A DNA stretch of 64,000 nucleotides from Metallyticus violacea (GCA_030762175.1 CM060834.1:70588001-70652000), one strand, 5' to 3'; numbered from the stretch's first letter, positions 25,064 through 36,034 are shown. A program made the numbers and translations. Notes: generated from the letters alone by a model not told the origin.

Positions 25064-25286
25064 TTTTTTTTTTATTTGTTTTATTTATGGACGTTCTTTA
25101 ACAGCTCAGGTCATCAGCGTTCCATTCAAATCAGGGCGTGAAACGACCGACAAATTTTGCTCAGAGGCCCCTTCTTTCAGGCTTGAGGTTCTTTATCGTG
25201 CCGTAAATGTACGACGCGAGACACACGGCTTTACTTCCCCTCCGGAAGGAAGCCATAATTAGGAGTTTTACGCCCGAAAAAAAAAT
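25064..25286 (-). mobile_element. SINE family A copy, 5'-truncated
   Basis: The tail and body of family A are present, from the T-rich left end through TTTATGGACGTTCTTTAAC and GGTCATCAGCG to TTTTACGCCCGAAAAA. The tRNA-like head is missing. Flanks GTTCCATCT (25055) and GTTCCCTCT (25287) match at eight of nine positions and may be the duplication, which would make the 5' truncation original to the insertion. Confidence 0.88.
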
Positions 25287-25699
25287 GTTCCCTCTGAGAA
25301 ATGGAAGAAAGTTCTTCGCGAATGTTAATTTTCATAATTTCATGAATTGCATGCAAGGAGACATGGGCTATATGTACTGTTACAGAAATCGAGGTCGTGT
25401 GTTTCTTCACAATTAATTCACAAAAAAAGGGGTTGTAAAATATTATGCACATACCTTTTACCATTGTTTCATAAGTAAAAAATATTGGGCCTATCATTTT
25501 CTTGCCGCTATCGTTTGGGCGTTCCTCGTGAAGAGGTTAGGTTAAACTGAACTCCAAATTCGGTTTTGTAAATTACCATACACTTATGTGGAACTAAGCT
25601 TCACTCGTAATGAAACGTGTATAAAGGTCAATTTCTACGACATGCACACTATTAAAAACCCACTCACAAAATCTACTCCTGGATGCAGGGTCGCCCGGT
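25287..25699. other. unannotated DNA
   Basis: Nothing is supported between the SINE and the transposase fragment. Confidence 0.5.
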
Positions 25700-25990
25700 T
25701 TAAGTTCTTACACTACAGTAATTATATATTTTTAACTTCAGTAGCTTTGTAGCTGTACGAACAGAGGAACAGAGTATTCTGTTTGCTGAGAAAGACGGAG
25801 TGATTGTTAGGGAATGTTCCAGAGCATGTACAATGTTATCTAAACTTTCTTCTATGAGTACTGTACGTAACCGTGTAAGATTTTTAACAAGAATATTCCA
25901 GTTCATGATTTTTATTTGCCAATCTGTAAATGGAACTTTGACTTGGAAGCTGAATATCTGGGAATCTCTCTTGAAACAATCTCCGTACAT
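25700..25990 (-). pseudogene. mariner-like transposase N-terminal remnant
   Basis: The 96-codon minus-strand frame resembles the N-terminal DNA-binding part of the mariner/IS630-like transposases also seen at 36049-36830 and 48800-49740. It shows FTDWQIKIMNWNILVK (family pattern NKFRETGSV region), RTVLIEESLDNIVHALEHSL (family TVLTEExLDxIxxxLExSP) and SVRTATKLLKLKIYNY (family SxxxAxKLLKLxPYKV). No catalytic blocks follow to the left, so only this part survives. Confidence 0.5.
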
Positions 25991-26727
25991 TACGAGCCGA
26001 TTCTGTACTCATGTACGTATCGTAAATAAATACATTTTGAGGATCAGATCTCATATTAATGTAAATAATGCACTGTACTACACTCCTAATGAATAATTAA
26101 TACATTTTCACACAACACGCAACGTACGTATGTTCCTAGAGTAAATTTCGTACTGACCTCTCATCCTGCTCCCAATTGTGCATGAGATGAAAACTACATT
26201 GGTCAACTGTGGCCAACTGCACTTCGAGCGGTCCTGCGAATCATCCAATATAACAGATAATAAGTAAAAAATATAGCACATGAGTTGCCATGTCTTATTA
26301 AAATTAATTTTTTCATATATCTCTTGAATTACTTAAAATAAAATTATGGGTAATAGGTAATTTTAAAGCTCACTTTTTTTTCGAACGTGGTATTTAGTAA
26401 AATATATTTATTAATTTATATATTTAGAAAAAATCTTAGTTTTCCCAAATACATTTAAAAAAATATGAATAATTTCATATTATTAGGAAGTATATTTTGT
26501 AGCTTTGTTTCACAAGGTAAACGAGTGTAAAAATAATCCTATATAAGTCTTGTACTCCAGTATTCAAATTGGAACAGCTGTCATCACTCTCGGCTCCCTA
26601 ATGACCATACATAATGTCATTGGCAATATCAGCATGTTATTAATACAATTTACCAAATTATTTCTTATAATAAATTTTTATTTACTTTTTTCTAGGTAAG
26701 GAAGAAGTCGACTTGAAAAAATCGGGT
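25991..26727. other. unannotated AT-rich DNA
   Basis: No feature is supported. Confidence 0.5.
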
Positions 26728-26763
26728 CAAGCCCGGTATTCGAACCACACACTTACAGATGGT
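26728..26763 (-). repeat. box B-like tRNA fragment
   Basis: On the minus strand GTGTGGTTCGAATACCGGGC is a box B with T-arm-like flanks. The upstream half of a tRNA is not evident. Probably a SINE head scrap. Confidence 0.35.
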
Positions 26764-26929
26764 AAGTGAGAAATATTTTTTTCTATATAGTGGAAGTCTA
26801 AGGTCATAAGAATTGTAGCATTATGAGTCTCCTCTTAAGAAATAACTTTCTTACAGTTGAGAAGCCCTTAGGGAAGTATCCCGATTATATAGAATCAATG
26901 ACAGGTTCGCGTTTCCGTGCTTGGAAGAG

Positions 26930-27003
26930 GACACGGTAGCTCATTTGATTAAAGCGTCGGCACAGAAGTCCGAAGATCCTTGGTTGGAATCCCGGCCATG
27001 ACT
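26930..27003 (+). repeat. tRNA-like SINE head
   Basis: ACACGGTAGCTCATTTGATT (box A) followed by AAGCGTCGG and by GGTTGGAATCCCGGCC (box B) gives a tRNA-like layout of about 70 bases. It resembles the tRNA-Ile-like sequence at 2549 in the GCGTCGG part. No tail shared with families A or B follows. Confidence 0.5.
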
Positions 27004-27232
27004 CGACATTTTTAGTTGTGATTCTACATTTCCTGCACATGTCCTACACATTACTAGTGTGAAAGAACTATATATAATATAAAGGAAAAATAAAATAACA
27101 CAACCAAATGTAACTAAAATAACTAAATAAGTAGAAAAAGGATAAAACACTTAAAAAGTCACAGATCGAAGTATTTCGAACAGCTTGTGTCCTTCAAAGG
27201 CAAGAAAACAAGTCTAATATATCTTTTCACAA

Positions 27233-27233
<1 letters not shown>

Positions 27234-27264
<31 letters not shown>

Positions 27265-27293
27265 GTGTGTGTGTGTGTATGTTTGTGTGTGTA
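27234..27293. repeat. (CA)n-(TATA)-(TG)n inverted microsatellite
   Basis: A CA run, a short TATATA centre and a TG run form a nearly perfect palindrome that can fold into a hairpin. Confidence 0.95.
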
Positions 27294-27339
27294 ATACGAA
27301 GGATAAGTCATAAGTCATGGCAGCTATTTTTTTCTCGCT

Positions 27340-27757
27340 AACAAGGGGAAACACGAAAAATCAAAGATACACGATTGAAAGTATGAAGCCACCAGATGAT
27401 ATATGTGAACAGAGTTGCATGTCTCAGCAAGCCCCGAAGTTCAGTTTTTGCAGGAAAGTAGTCACATATATACGTGTATATGTGAAAATAGCATTTCTCC
27501 GCGGCTTGAATGCTGAGAATGCCACACAGAGCTACGTGAAACATTAGGTGCCTGTCCCCAATTAAACGGTGACGAGGTGGATAAAGCCTTTCCATCGCTG
27601 TCAACGAAACGTCGATGTATTTGGAGACTACTTCAAAGGCTGCTAAACACCGCGGACTACCTGGGACAGATTTGCAACCCTGAGTTTGGCTTCTTCCCCA
27701 TGAGGGATACATATATCCATATTTCTGTTGGTGGCACCACTCGGCTGTAAATGCCAT
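27340..27757 (-). other. long open frame, unrecognised
   Basis: The 139-codon minus-strand frame is one of the longest in the window. Its first half (QGCKSVPGSPRCLAAFEVVS and RLYPPRHRLIGDRHLMFHVA) lies in DNA with more G and C than the surroundings. The second half is hydrophobic and includes a palindrome-like CACATATATACGTG. No family is recognised, and a plus-strand frame also spans the second half. A repeat or decayed exon is possible. Confidence 0.25.
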
Positions 27758-28657
27758 ATACTCTCAATCGTATATGTTAGATTTTACGTGCTGTACCTTG
27801 ATTGCAATAAAATAGTTTCCATTATTTACGACATATCCCTTGTATATGTACATTTATTGAACGCTTAGAGTTGCTATTGAAATATCCTCCATTAGTCTTT
27901 TAAGGTTTGCGTCCTTCGAAAGTGATTTTCACAAACATACTAAATTCATTGCATCAAAACAAAAGAACTAATGGACTTATGTCCAGTATATAAATAATGC
28001 AACATTTTAACCTTTATATAATTTTTAAGGTAATCCTATTATGTAAGGTACTTCACATGGATTGGCCTATATGCATGTTCTTTTCCATAAATATATTGCA
28101 TATGTGCTGTTTATATTGGCTTGAAAGTTTATCGTAAGAAATGTTCATACTTCATTATTTTTTTAGATATTTCAGAAATGATTGTATGTTAAAATTCAAA
28201 TTTTCTTGCATACATATGATTATTTAGCATAGCTACACGTAACACGCTGTTACACTAAAATGAAACTTTTTGTAGCTTGTTCGGCCTGTACTTGCGTTTC
28301 ATGTAGAGCAGAGGAAACTCTGTCTTTTTGCCTTTTTCTTTTAACGTATACTTAACATGTCGTGTACATCATAGAACGAGAAACTGTTATATTTGAAGAG
28401 AGTTGTATCCTCTGAAAAGGAAGGTAAATAGAGATGTACGCATCTTTTTTATTTCCCACGCTTAGAAATTCAGTGCTGTCAGTGGCAGTTCCTCTTGTCA
28501 ACTTCGCAGTAGTAGGTATGCCATTCCCAGATTTTGTTTTTATTGCAGTACTATATTTATAATATATTACAACTATAGTACACGTGAGATATTCTTGTTG
28601 TGGACTGTTTTCATGTATTGCTCAACTTAAAATGTTGGAAGCCTGAAGATGCTTGTT
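27758..28657. other. unannotated AT-rich DNA
   Basis: No feature is supported. Confidence 0.5.
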
Positions 28658-28946
28658 GATTTGGTTTATGGACGCGCTTTAACATCTCAGGTCATCAGCG
28701 TCCCATTCAATTCAGATCGTGAAACGGCCGACAAATTTTACTCAGAGCCTCTTCTTCCAGGGTTGAGGTTCTTTATCGTGCCGTAAATCTACGACATGGG
28801 ACCCAGGGATTTACTTCCCTTCCGAAGGAAGCCAGTTTAGGATTTTTACGCCCGAAAAAATCCATCGATCCTGGTTGAGTTTGAACCAGCGAGCGATCTT
28901 GGGTTTAGAAGGCAAGTATGGTTACCATTACACCACCAGGACCGAC
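28658..28946 (-). mobile_element. SINE family A copy, full length
   Basis: All family blocks are present on the minus strand: the tRNA-like head ending at 28946 (GGTCCTGGTGGTGTAATGGT), box B, the body with GGCTTCCTTCGGAAGGGAAG, and the tail with TGATGACCTGAGATGTTAAA. AGATGC occurs on both sides (28647, 28947) and is a possible short duplication. Confidence 0.92.
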
Positions 28947-29752
28947 AGATGCAAATATATTCACGTTCGCAAGGGACGACTATTTTTGTGTACTGTTTGT
29001 CACAAAAATGTGGTCAATAGAAGGAGCAAGGGGGCAACTTTTACAAAAAATAAGGGGTGGATCCTCAATGTACCGGCATTGAGTTTTCTCAGTGTATTGC
29101 ATTTAGTGGGAAATAGCAGAACATTCTTCTTCACGCCAAAGCCCAAAGACGAGACTGCTTAAAGAGAAAATTGAAGAGGACAGGACTTCTCTGCTCCATA
29201 CTACGTTACTCAGATTCACATTTTGCATCTCCATCAGAAGATTTCTTTTCCCAGCACTGTCATGTATCATGTTACATATCTGTTATTTCTGACTCTGAAT
29301 TACTCCTTATATTACCTGACCTAAGCACTTAGATACAAATTTGATGACGAAACTGCATCATATCTTGATGGAAATACACACATCTCCTTGTAGCTGACGG
29401 ACGGTTATCAATGAGTTTCAGCTCTTCAGACCATCCTGGCTCAAACATTCCTTCGCTTATAGAATACAACGAACAAAGAGAGGTTTCAAAAAGTCTGCCT
29501 AATACTCTCGATTAGAGCGGGTAACACGGGAAGTGATCTGTTGCCCTGTTATACTCAGGTATATACAATAAAATGTTCTGCAGCTTTTCACAGGGCATAA
29601 ACTCACGTTTTTAGTGTATTACCGAAAGACTTAGAACTCGCACTTCACAAAATCCAGCTCTGGACTAACACCCCCCAACAGATAAGTATTATTAAATCCC
29701 GTATTTTACATAATAACAATTTCAGAATACGTACATAAATACGTTGCCAACA
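28947..29752. other. unannotated DNA
   Basis: No coding feature is supported. Its right part would be downstream flank of the candidate host exon. Confidence 0.45.
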
Positions 29753-29758
29753 TTTATT
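29753..29758 (-). promoter_or_regulatory. candidate polyadenylation signal
   Basis: AATAAA on the minus strand, about 225 bases after the stop codon of the candidate terminal exon. Confidence 0.4.
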
Positions 29759-29981
29759 ATATATGTGGATAAATATGTAATTAACCGTTTAAATTCTTTG
29801 TTAATAAATAGAACAGTACAGCTAGTCAAATTGAGATTATGTTAATCAATTCACTCCTGTTAAAAATGTTAAATTACAATTACTTTTGCATTTATGCATA
29901 TAGAATGAATGCAAAAGTACTGGAAGACAAGTGTCCGCCATTTAAGCTTTTAAGTTGTATTGTAAAAGGTTGTACAATTAA

Positions 29982-30459
29982 TTATATAATATCATTTTCC
30001 AAATTTCTGCTGTTATGTACAGTCTTCTCTCTGACAACAGGCTTTTGGTTGCAAGAAGTTGCCGGTGTGTATTTATGCAGAGGAATTTTGCTAGCAATAA
30101 TATTCTCAGGGAGCTCTACAGTTTCACCATTAAATAAGTGAGGCGAAGTAAGAAGAATTGAGTAGCCAGGGTTCTTATTCACTACAGATTGCTGTTTAGT
30201 ATAAACTGTATCACCAACTTCACCTGGTACTACACTATAACCTTGTGAATTGCATCTTCCACTATTCCCATGACTTCTTGGGAAGGTATACCTGAAGTCT
30301 CCAGTTTCGTGATACTGTGGGAAAGTCAAGTGACTTGCGGTGTATGAAACTGAACTAAGCACTTTTGAACTGTTAAATTCTGACAAGGATTCACTCACAG
30401 ACACGGCAGAACTATAAGAAAAGTTCCCCATCACTGACTTAGCAGCTTCGAAGCGCTTA
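29982..30459 (-). CDS. probable 3'-terminal coding exon of a host gene
   Basis: On the minus strand a pyrimidine-rich acceptor TTTTCTACAG ends at 30460. The exon would start at 30459 with the last base of a split codon and stay open for 158 codons to a TAA at 29984-29982. It starts KRFEAAKSVMGNFSYSSAVS, passes through a Ser-rich segment (ESLSEFNSSKVLSSVSYTAS) and aromatic and charged stretches (PQYHETGDFRYTFPRSH), and ends VREKTVHNSRNLENDII. Composition is protein-like, not the Phe/Leu/Lys mix of random AT-rich DNA. An AATAAA follows about 225 bases on. The Ser-rich, poorly structured look suits the C-terminal tail of a nuclear or regulatory protein, but no family is recognised. Upstream exons were not found; the next kilobases hold transposon debris, consistent with a long intron. 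A decayed transposon frame is the main alternative. Confidence 0.5.
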
Positions 30460-30549
30460 CTGTAGAAAATCAGTTTTAATCCTGGCTTTCGAACGTGTGG
30501 TCACAGGCTCCGGAGGCAAATATATGTCGGGTAGCTGCTGCTTGTATTG

Positions 30550-30670
30550 TACAGGATATTTCGGAAATACTTTTACAAACTTTTGTCACGGGTTTCTCAC
30601 ACCAAAAAAGAAAAATAAAAGTCCATATAAACATATCTCCGGGAATCCATAGTTTTTGAGTTATTAATGA
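30550..30670 (-). repeat. dispersed repeat X, copy 1
   Basis: Read on the minus strand it starts CATTAATAACTCAAAAACTA and ends CCGAAATATCCTGTA. It is the inverted partner of the copies at 30933 and 31011. The end TACAGGAT on the plus strand resembles transposon termini that begin TACAGGGT. Confidence 0.8.
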
Positions 30671-30932
30671 ACGTTTACAACGCATTTCAAGGTGCAATCT
30701 GACAACTTAAGTTCGTAACCGAAAATAAAAATTCATTTTGCCAAGTAATCGAATGATGTTATGGATGCAAGTCAGCTGATTGACTTGGCGAATCAGCATT
30801 TCATATTTATATGACAAAATATTATTCGCAAAATGCAATACTAGCTCTGTTGAAGGTTAGCTATTTATGTGATTTGGTAATAGTCGTATTTAAGATGTGA
30901 TAAAAATAGTCATTTTAACTCTGGCATAAACT

Positions 30933-31003
30933 TTCATTAATAACTCAAAAACTAAGGATTTCCGGATACAAGTTTATGTGGACTTTTATTTTCTTGTTTT
31001 GGT
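30933..31003 (+). repeat. dispersed repeat X, copy 2 (partial)
   Basis: The first 70 bases of repeat X (CATTAATAACTCAAAAACTA through TTTTGGT) are directly followed by the third copy. Confidence 0.8.
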
Positions 31004-31010
31004 ACATTTT

Positions 31011-31130
31011 CATTAATAACTCAAAAACTAAGAATTTTCGGACATGTGTTTGTATGGATATTTTTTCTTCGTTTGGTGTGAGGAACCCGGTACCTACGTT
31101 TGTAGAAGTATTTTCGAAGCACTCTGTATA
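31011..31130 (+). repeat. dispersed repeat X, copy 3
   Basis: A full copy in the same orientation as copy 2 and inverted to copy 1, ending GAAGCACTCTGTATA. Shared middle block: GGTGTGAGGAACCCG. Confidence 0.8.
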
Positions 31131-31149
31131 TGATGGGGACAGTTTAAGA

Positions 31150-31560
31150 AAAACTTATTCGTTGCTATCAGGTATTTACTTCCTTGAATTTATCTCTGTC
31201 TCTGCCACTCGTTGCAATGTATGAGCCATACAAGTAGCATGCACTAAGTTTGGATATAATGCATTAAGCTATTTCCCTGCTTTTAACATATATGCAGGTG
31301 CACCTGTTTACAACAATAGGACTCTCATCTTTATCGGCAGCTTGCCACAATGCTGTAAGTGCATCATTAATGAAAATTGCAATTGTCGAACTATTCATTG
31401 CCTCCAAAAGTTTATGGAAAATTAAATACGGTTTAGATGCAGCTTCGGAGTTCAACTTGCCGATAAAGATTCGCGATAAAACTGTCCAAAGAGTCTGGCG
31501 TCCATAAGCAGAAATCCATACATATGAATCGCCTCGTCAGTCCTGATTATTTCAACAGAT
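31150..31560 (-). pseudogene. hAT-type transposase fragment (DUF659-like)
   Basis: On the minus strand two frames together give a block typical of hAT-related transposases. One frame shows SKPYLIFHKLLEAMNSSTIA and FINDALTALWQ (31264-31455). After a frameshift the next shows GAPAYMLKAGK, an in-frame stop, then LNALYPNLVHATCMAHTLQR and VAETE. This matches the family pattern of a catalytic-core TDAAPYMxKAGxxLxxxYPxLxHxTCxAHxLxRVAE. The first Asp of that motif is changed (TDA to TGA at the protein level, Gly). Sequence to the right (31460-31560) continues the domain with further frameshifts. The copy is inactive and lies directly beside repeat X. Confidence 0.7.
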
Positions 31561-32072
31561 GTCAACATAATAAGAATTCAAGCAATTCTTCCTGACAGTT
31601 AACTGGCCCAAAATATTGAAGTTGCATTTTCTCTGTAAGAAATATTTAAATTCAGTATAACTATGGTTTGTTACAGGGTAGATTCGCTGCAACCTTTGCC
31701 ATGCACATGCATTTGTAAAGGTCATTATTACATGTGCAAGTTACCCTTGCAATTGTGTAAGTAAGAGATGTTTCTTTGAAGAAATCCGTTGTTTATTTCT
31801 AATATGTAAATTACTTAGAAAATGTTGTTAGTTTGAGATTTCATCGTACACCGGTACTTTTATCTCAATTAGGCAGAGGACTGTTTTACCATGGTTGTGA
31901 AATCACTGTCAATAATAATCCATGTGCTCACCTTGGACGATAACGAAAACGTGACTGGTGCCATGGTTAACAGTTGACTGCTACAGGTTCTGATGCGTTT
32001 TGAGAATAAAAATAGAAAATGTTTGAAATGAATCATGGTTGGGGCAAGGAACTCGTGCAATTTAGCTTTTGA
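31561..32072. other. unannotated DNA
   Basis: No feature is supported apart from the left SINE duplication at 32058-32072. Confidence 0.5.
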
Positions 32073-32358
32073 TAGATTGATTTATTTACGGACGCTCTTT
32101 AACATCTCAGGTCATCAGCGTCCCATTCAATTCCGGGCGTGAAACGGCCGACAAATTTCGCTCAGAGGCCTCTTCTTTCAGGTTTGAGGTTCTTTTTTGT
32201 GCCGTAAATGTACGTCATGGGACCCACGGCTTTACTTCCCTTCCGAAGGAAGCCATATTTAAGATTTTTACGCCCGAAAAAATCCATCGGTCCTGGTCGG
32301 AACCCGCGATCTTGGGTTTAGGAGGCAAGTATGGTAACCACTACACAACCAGGATCAA
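32073..32358 (-). mobile_element. SINE family A copy with target-site duplication
   Basis: A full-length minus-strand copy. Flanks CAATTTAGCTTTTGA (32058-32072) and CAATTTAGCTTTGA (32359-32372) agree except for one T, giving a clear target-site duplication. Confidence 0.95.
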
Positions 32359-33214
32359 CAATTTAGCTTTGACTGTGAAGACAATGTATGAGAAGCTCAA
32401 TGGCGTTTAAATTTTTTTTTCCTTTCTAGCTGCGGTATTGGATAATTCACTAGAAGCGCAAAATAAACCGAATGATTTGTAATGATGCTGCAACATTATA
32501 CAAATATGTAAAAAGTATAGTGTGGTATGAAATGTGTAATATTATGTTCAATATGTAAAAAAAAAAAAAAAATGCAAAATAAAATTTACTAACAACTTTC
32601 GTATAAATGTATCTCGTCAACATTTGTCTTCTTTTCGTGTAATTACACAAAATCCGAGCTGTAGTAATGATAGATCTTGAACCACACGATTGTCAGAAAC
32701 AAGGACATGTCGTATTGGATGCACACGGTGTGAATTATAAAAACTGGAGACTCTTGATGTTTCATACGACAGAGAATAAAATGTAAAGCTCAGAACTTGT
32801 TAATCTTTGTCCGCGTTCCTGACTCACTCACCAATAGCGAAGTGCTTGTAGAGAGAAATGCAAACGAATTATTTACTCCAATGCTGGCCAGTTTTTTGGC
32901 GGCGGGCCAAATTTAAAAGTTCGAATGCCTACTATGTCGCACACAAAAGTATTATAAACGTTATATACACATGCACACACATTTTATAATATATTACATT
33001 TAAATGAAAAAATCTTCTATGCTGTATACTTTATTATGTAAAATGCACATAAGATAAACGGTTAATGCAAAAGATTATTGGCAGTAACAGGCGCATAGAA
33101 ATTTATTTACACTGATGTAACAACACATAAAGTTTTCAAGATGAAAATGAAGACACAGGACACAGTTTTGACTTCTGTGCTTTACTCTACTAAAACTGTT
33201 CACACAAGTGAATG

Positions 33215-33569
33215 TTTCCAATGTTCTTACCTTGAAAAAATAGTTCTCTTTTATCACGATAATGCGCCATCATATACGTTTCGGATGTTGCTGCAAAAAT
33301 ACATGGCTTTGGCTTCCAAGTGCTTCCAAATCCACCATATTAACCGAATTTGGTTCCCAGTGATTCATTTTTCTGTTTCCAAACCTGAAGGAATTGCTGG
33401 GTGAATAAAAATTCACAGCAAATGGCCAGGTTGAAGCTGAGACAGATGCTTTTTTTCACAACTTGACAAATCTTATTTTACTGAAGGTATTAAAAGTTGA
33501 AAAGTCGTCGAATTAGATGCATTGATTTACAAGGTGACTGTGTTGAAATTTTTAAAAATAAATATTGCG
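33215..33569 (+). pseudogene. mariner transposase 3' half
   Basis: The plus strand reads VLFYHDNAPSYTFRMLLQKY with the second catalytic Asp (HDNAP), then a decayed third Asp region (INRIWFPVIHFSVSK), then after stops the C-terminal block QLDKSYFTEGI and RCIDLQGDCVEIFKNKY. It is clearly the same subfamily as the minus-strand copy at 37736-38600; the two align over about 350 bases and both end near TAAATATTGCG. The N-terminal half is missing. Confidence 0.85.
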
Positions 33570-33682
33570 TTTTCTTGGTAAGGCCAAGAGCTCATTGTTT
33601 GTATAAGACCAAATACTCTTCTTATACAAATATTGTGTTAACTCAATTTATTAAAATGCAGCAGCAGGATCTTGTGTACTCT

Positions 33683-33926
33683 TTTTTTTTTTGATTGATT
33701 TATTTATGGACGTTCTTTAACATCTCAGGTCATCAGCCTCCCATTCAACTCAGGGTGTGAAAAGGCCGACTAATTTTGCTCAGAGACACGGGACAAACGG
33801 CTTTACTTCCCTTCCGAAGGAAGCCATTCTTAGGAAAAAAAATTCATCGGTCCTGGCCGGGTCCGAACCCGTGATCTTGGGTTTAGGAGGCAAGTATGGT
33901 TACCACTTCACCACCAGGACCGATCA
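33683..33926 (-). mobile_element. SINE family A copy with internal deletion
   Basis: Head, box B and tail are present but about 60 bases between CTCAGAG and ACACGGGAC are missing compared with other copies. Flanks GTGTACTCT occur at 33674-33682 and 33927-33935 (nine of nine), so this is a direct insertion next to the mariner fragment. Confidence 0.92.
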
Positions 33927-34162
33927 GTGTACTCTGTCTCAGTGGTTGCACTGTATCTATAATTATAGGTAAGCAACTGTAGCTGGTAACAATGGGGATT
34001 ATCCGATTGAGCCTGCTCTTTGACTTTTTCTTGTGTTTTGTTTTGAGGTGTCTGTTTAATCGTCGCTATTTTTTAATTTGAAAATTCTACAAATTTTTAT
34101 GTCTGAGGAGAAGGCTCGCGGACCGCAGAATAAAGCCGTGGGTGGTCGCTCCTGATTTAGGC

Positions 34163-35761
34163 TGTAGAGCATGTTAACTAAGGGAGCAAGCTGTTAAAAC
34201 TGATGCTTAAAAGATTAAATAAAAACTTTATATAGCATAGTCAGATAGAGAGAATATTGTTAGAATGCTTTTTCAGAATCACGAGGAGATTTTTAAAAAC
34301 TTTTCTTACCTGGCAGGTTCGTTAGGCTGGTAATTATACACCATTGATCATGCTTACGTGTCTAACCTCGGACATAGTTGTGCTGAACCATTGTCTCTAT
34401 AATAATTGCGTTTGGAATCCGAGAAGCTTCAAACAACCGGCAACAGTGTAACTGCGTTTAACGGGGCGTTGGGATCCTTCACGTCTGTGTGATGGTCATA
34501 CCTCGGATCCACTGCATTCGCTGTGAACGCATTTCATTCAACCGAGCAGCAGTTTCTCGGAATAACACCCCATACTCTTGTTATGCCACAATTCTCCCTT
34601 AATCAAATTCAGACACCTACTGGTATTACTGTGGTATTTTTGTTCGTTTCTTCAGTGAAATGGAGTCGATTTAACCTGTTGCCCTTGAGCTTTACCCTTT
34701 TAATAACCAACAGTTTATTTTAGTAATGCATGCACGGACGTTGTGGAATGTTTTCGTACGCTTCTGCTATTATTGTAACGAGAGAAAATTCCTTAATACG
34801 ATATAGCATAGCCAATACCATGTTCACTAAAGAAACAGAGGCACTGTATAAGGCAGACGATGCAAATAAGAGAAACAAGTGAATTATTTCTGTTGAACAT
34901 AACTAGAAAATAAAATTAGCAATGGTGGAAATAAAGTTAAGTCACCACCTTAAGGCTAAGGCATGTAGCTGAGGGGAAAAAAAAAAAAAAAATAGCACAG
35001 AAAATCTTTCTTTGAATGCTCCCTTCTAGTTTTCCTCATGAATATAAACATTTTATATCCAACATTTTGTTAAATAAAACACGAACGAAGAGTGGCGTGC
35101 TTAATAGAATCCAGCAGTGGCACTAATATTATATTGCTTGATACAACAAATTTCAGTGGATGCTCGACACTGGGGCCCGTAATTTTATGCGCAAGCGCCC
35201 TCATGTCGCCCATCAGCTATAGTTGTATAGCCATTTGCCAGAAAACAAGCACTCCGGGACAACAACTCAGGGTGTTGCAACATAACCCCTCTGCTTCTTG
35301 CAACAGGACTGCAATAAGAACGATACTGTTTTGTCGTCTTGCATTTTACAATGTTTTCTTTCATGAAAAGAGGCAATAGTAGGAATTTTTCTTTACAGTT
35401 GCGAAAAAGAAACTAGGGAAGATGAACTTTTACATTTTCACCTAGTTTGTAGAGCGATTTCAGAATTTCCACCGCATGTTAATATAGAGCGGCAAATAAT
35501 TCGCATAACGTTATTGATTTCCTGTCCTCCTGTTGTTACTATCCAATACCGAATGTATTTTAGTCAGTCGTTTTGTAGAATTATTACAGTACTTTCAGAT
35601 GGACGCTTATCCATGTAGCGGCTGGAAGCATGTTGTTTACCGGCTGAGTCCGTTACACGTAACCCCTCAATTCAAATGCATAGATCTCTCATGCAAATTA
35701 AAAATACAGTAACCACCTACCTTTGTACTAGAAGATACTGGAAATTAAGCCTGTGTTTTGT
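34163..35761. other. unannotated DNA
   Basis: No gene is supported. Short frames at 34523-34723 and 35092-35379 lack family signatures; a poly-A run lies near 34978. Confidence 0.5.
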
Positions 35762-36034
35762 CTTGATTTATTTATGGACGCTCTTTTACACCTCATGTCA
35801 TCAGCGTACCATTCAACTCAGGGCGTGAAACGGCCGACAAATTTTGCTCATGGGCCTTTCTTTCAAGTTTGAGGCTCTTTTTCGTGCCGTAAATGTACGA
35901 CACGGGACCCACGGCTTTACTTCCCTTCCGAAGGATTTTACGCTCGAAAAAATCCATCGATCCTGGTTGAGTTTGAACCCGCGATCTTGGGTTTGGAAGG
36001 CAAATGTGGTTACCACTACACCACCAGGACCGAC
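35762..36034 (-). mobile_element. SINE family A copy
   Basis: Full head (GGTCCTGGTGGTGTAGTGGT on the minus strand), box B and tail, with a small internal deletion around the GGAAGG block. No target-site duplication was recognised. Confidence 0.92.

Larger units (their letters stand above)
32879..34154. mobile_element. possible non-autonomous hAT-like element
   Basis: The left end reads CAATGCTGGCCAGTTTTTTG followed by GCGGCGGGCC. The right end, reversed, reads CAGGAGCGACCACCCACGGC with GCGGTCCGCG further in. Both resemble the CAGGGGTGGCCA-type termini and GGCCCGC subterminal motifs of hAT elements. Eight-base flanks ATTTACTC (32871-32878) and ATTTAGGC (34155-34162) match at six of eight, fitting the 8-bp hAT duplication. 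The interior has no hAT transposase and holds a mariner piece and a SINE. Degenerate ends make this a moderate call. Confidence 0.45.

Noticed and set aside
28875..29162. 95-codon plus-strand frame
   Set aside because: Its first third is SINE A read in antisense; the remainder has no family signature.
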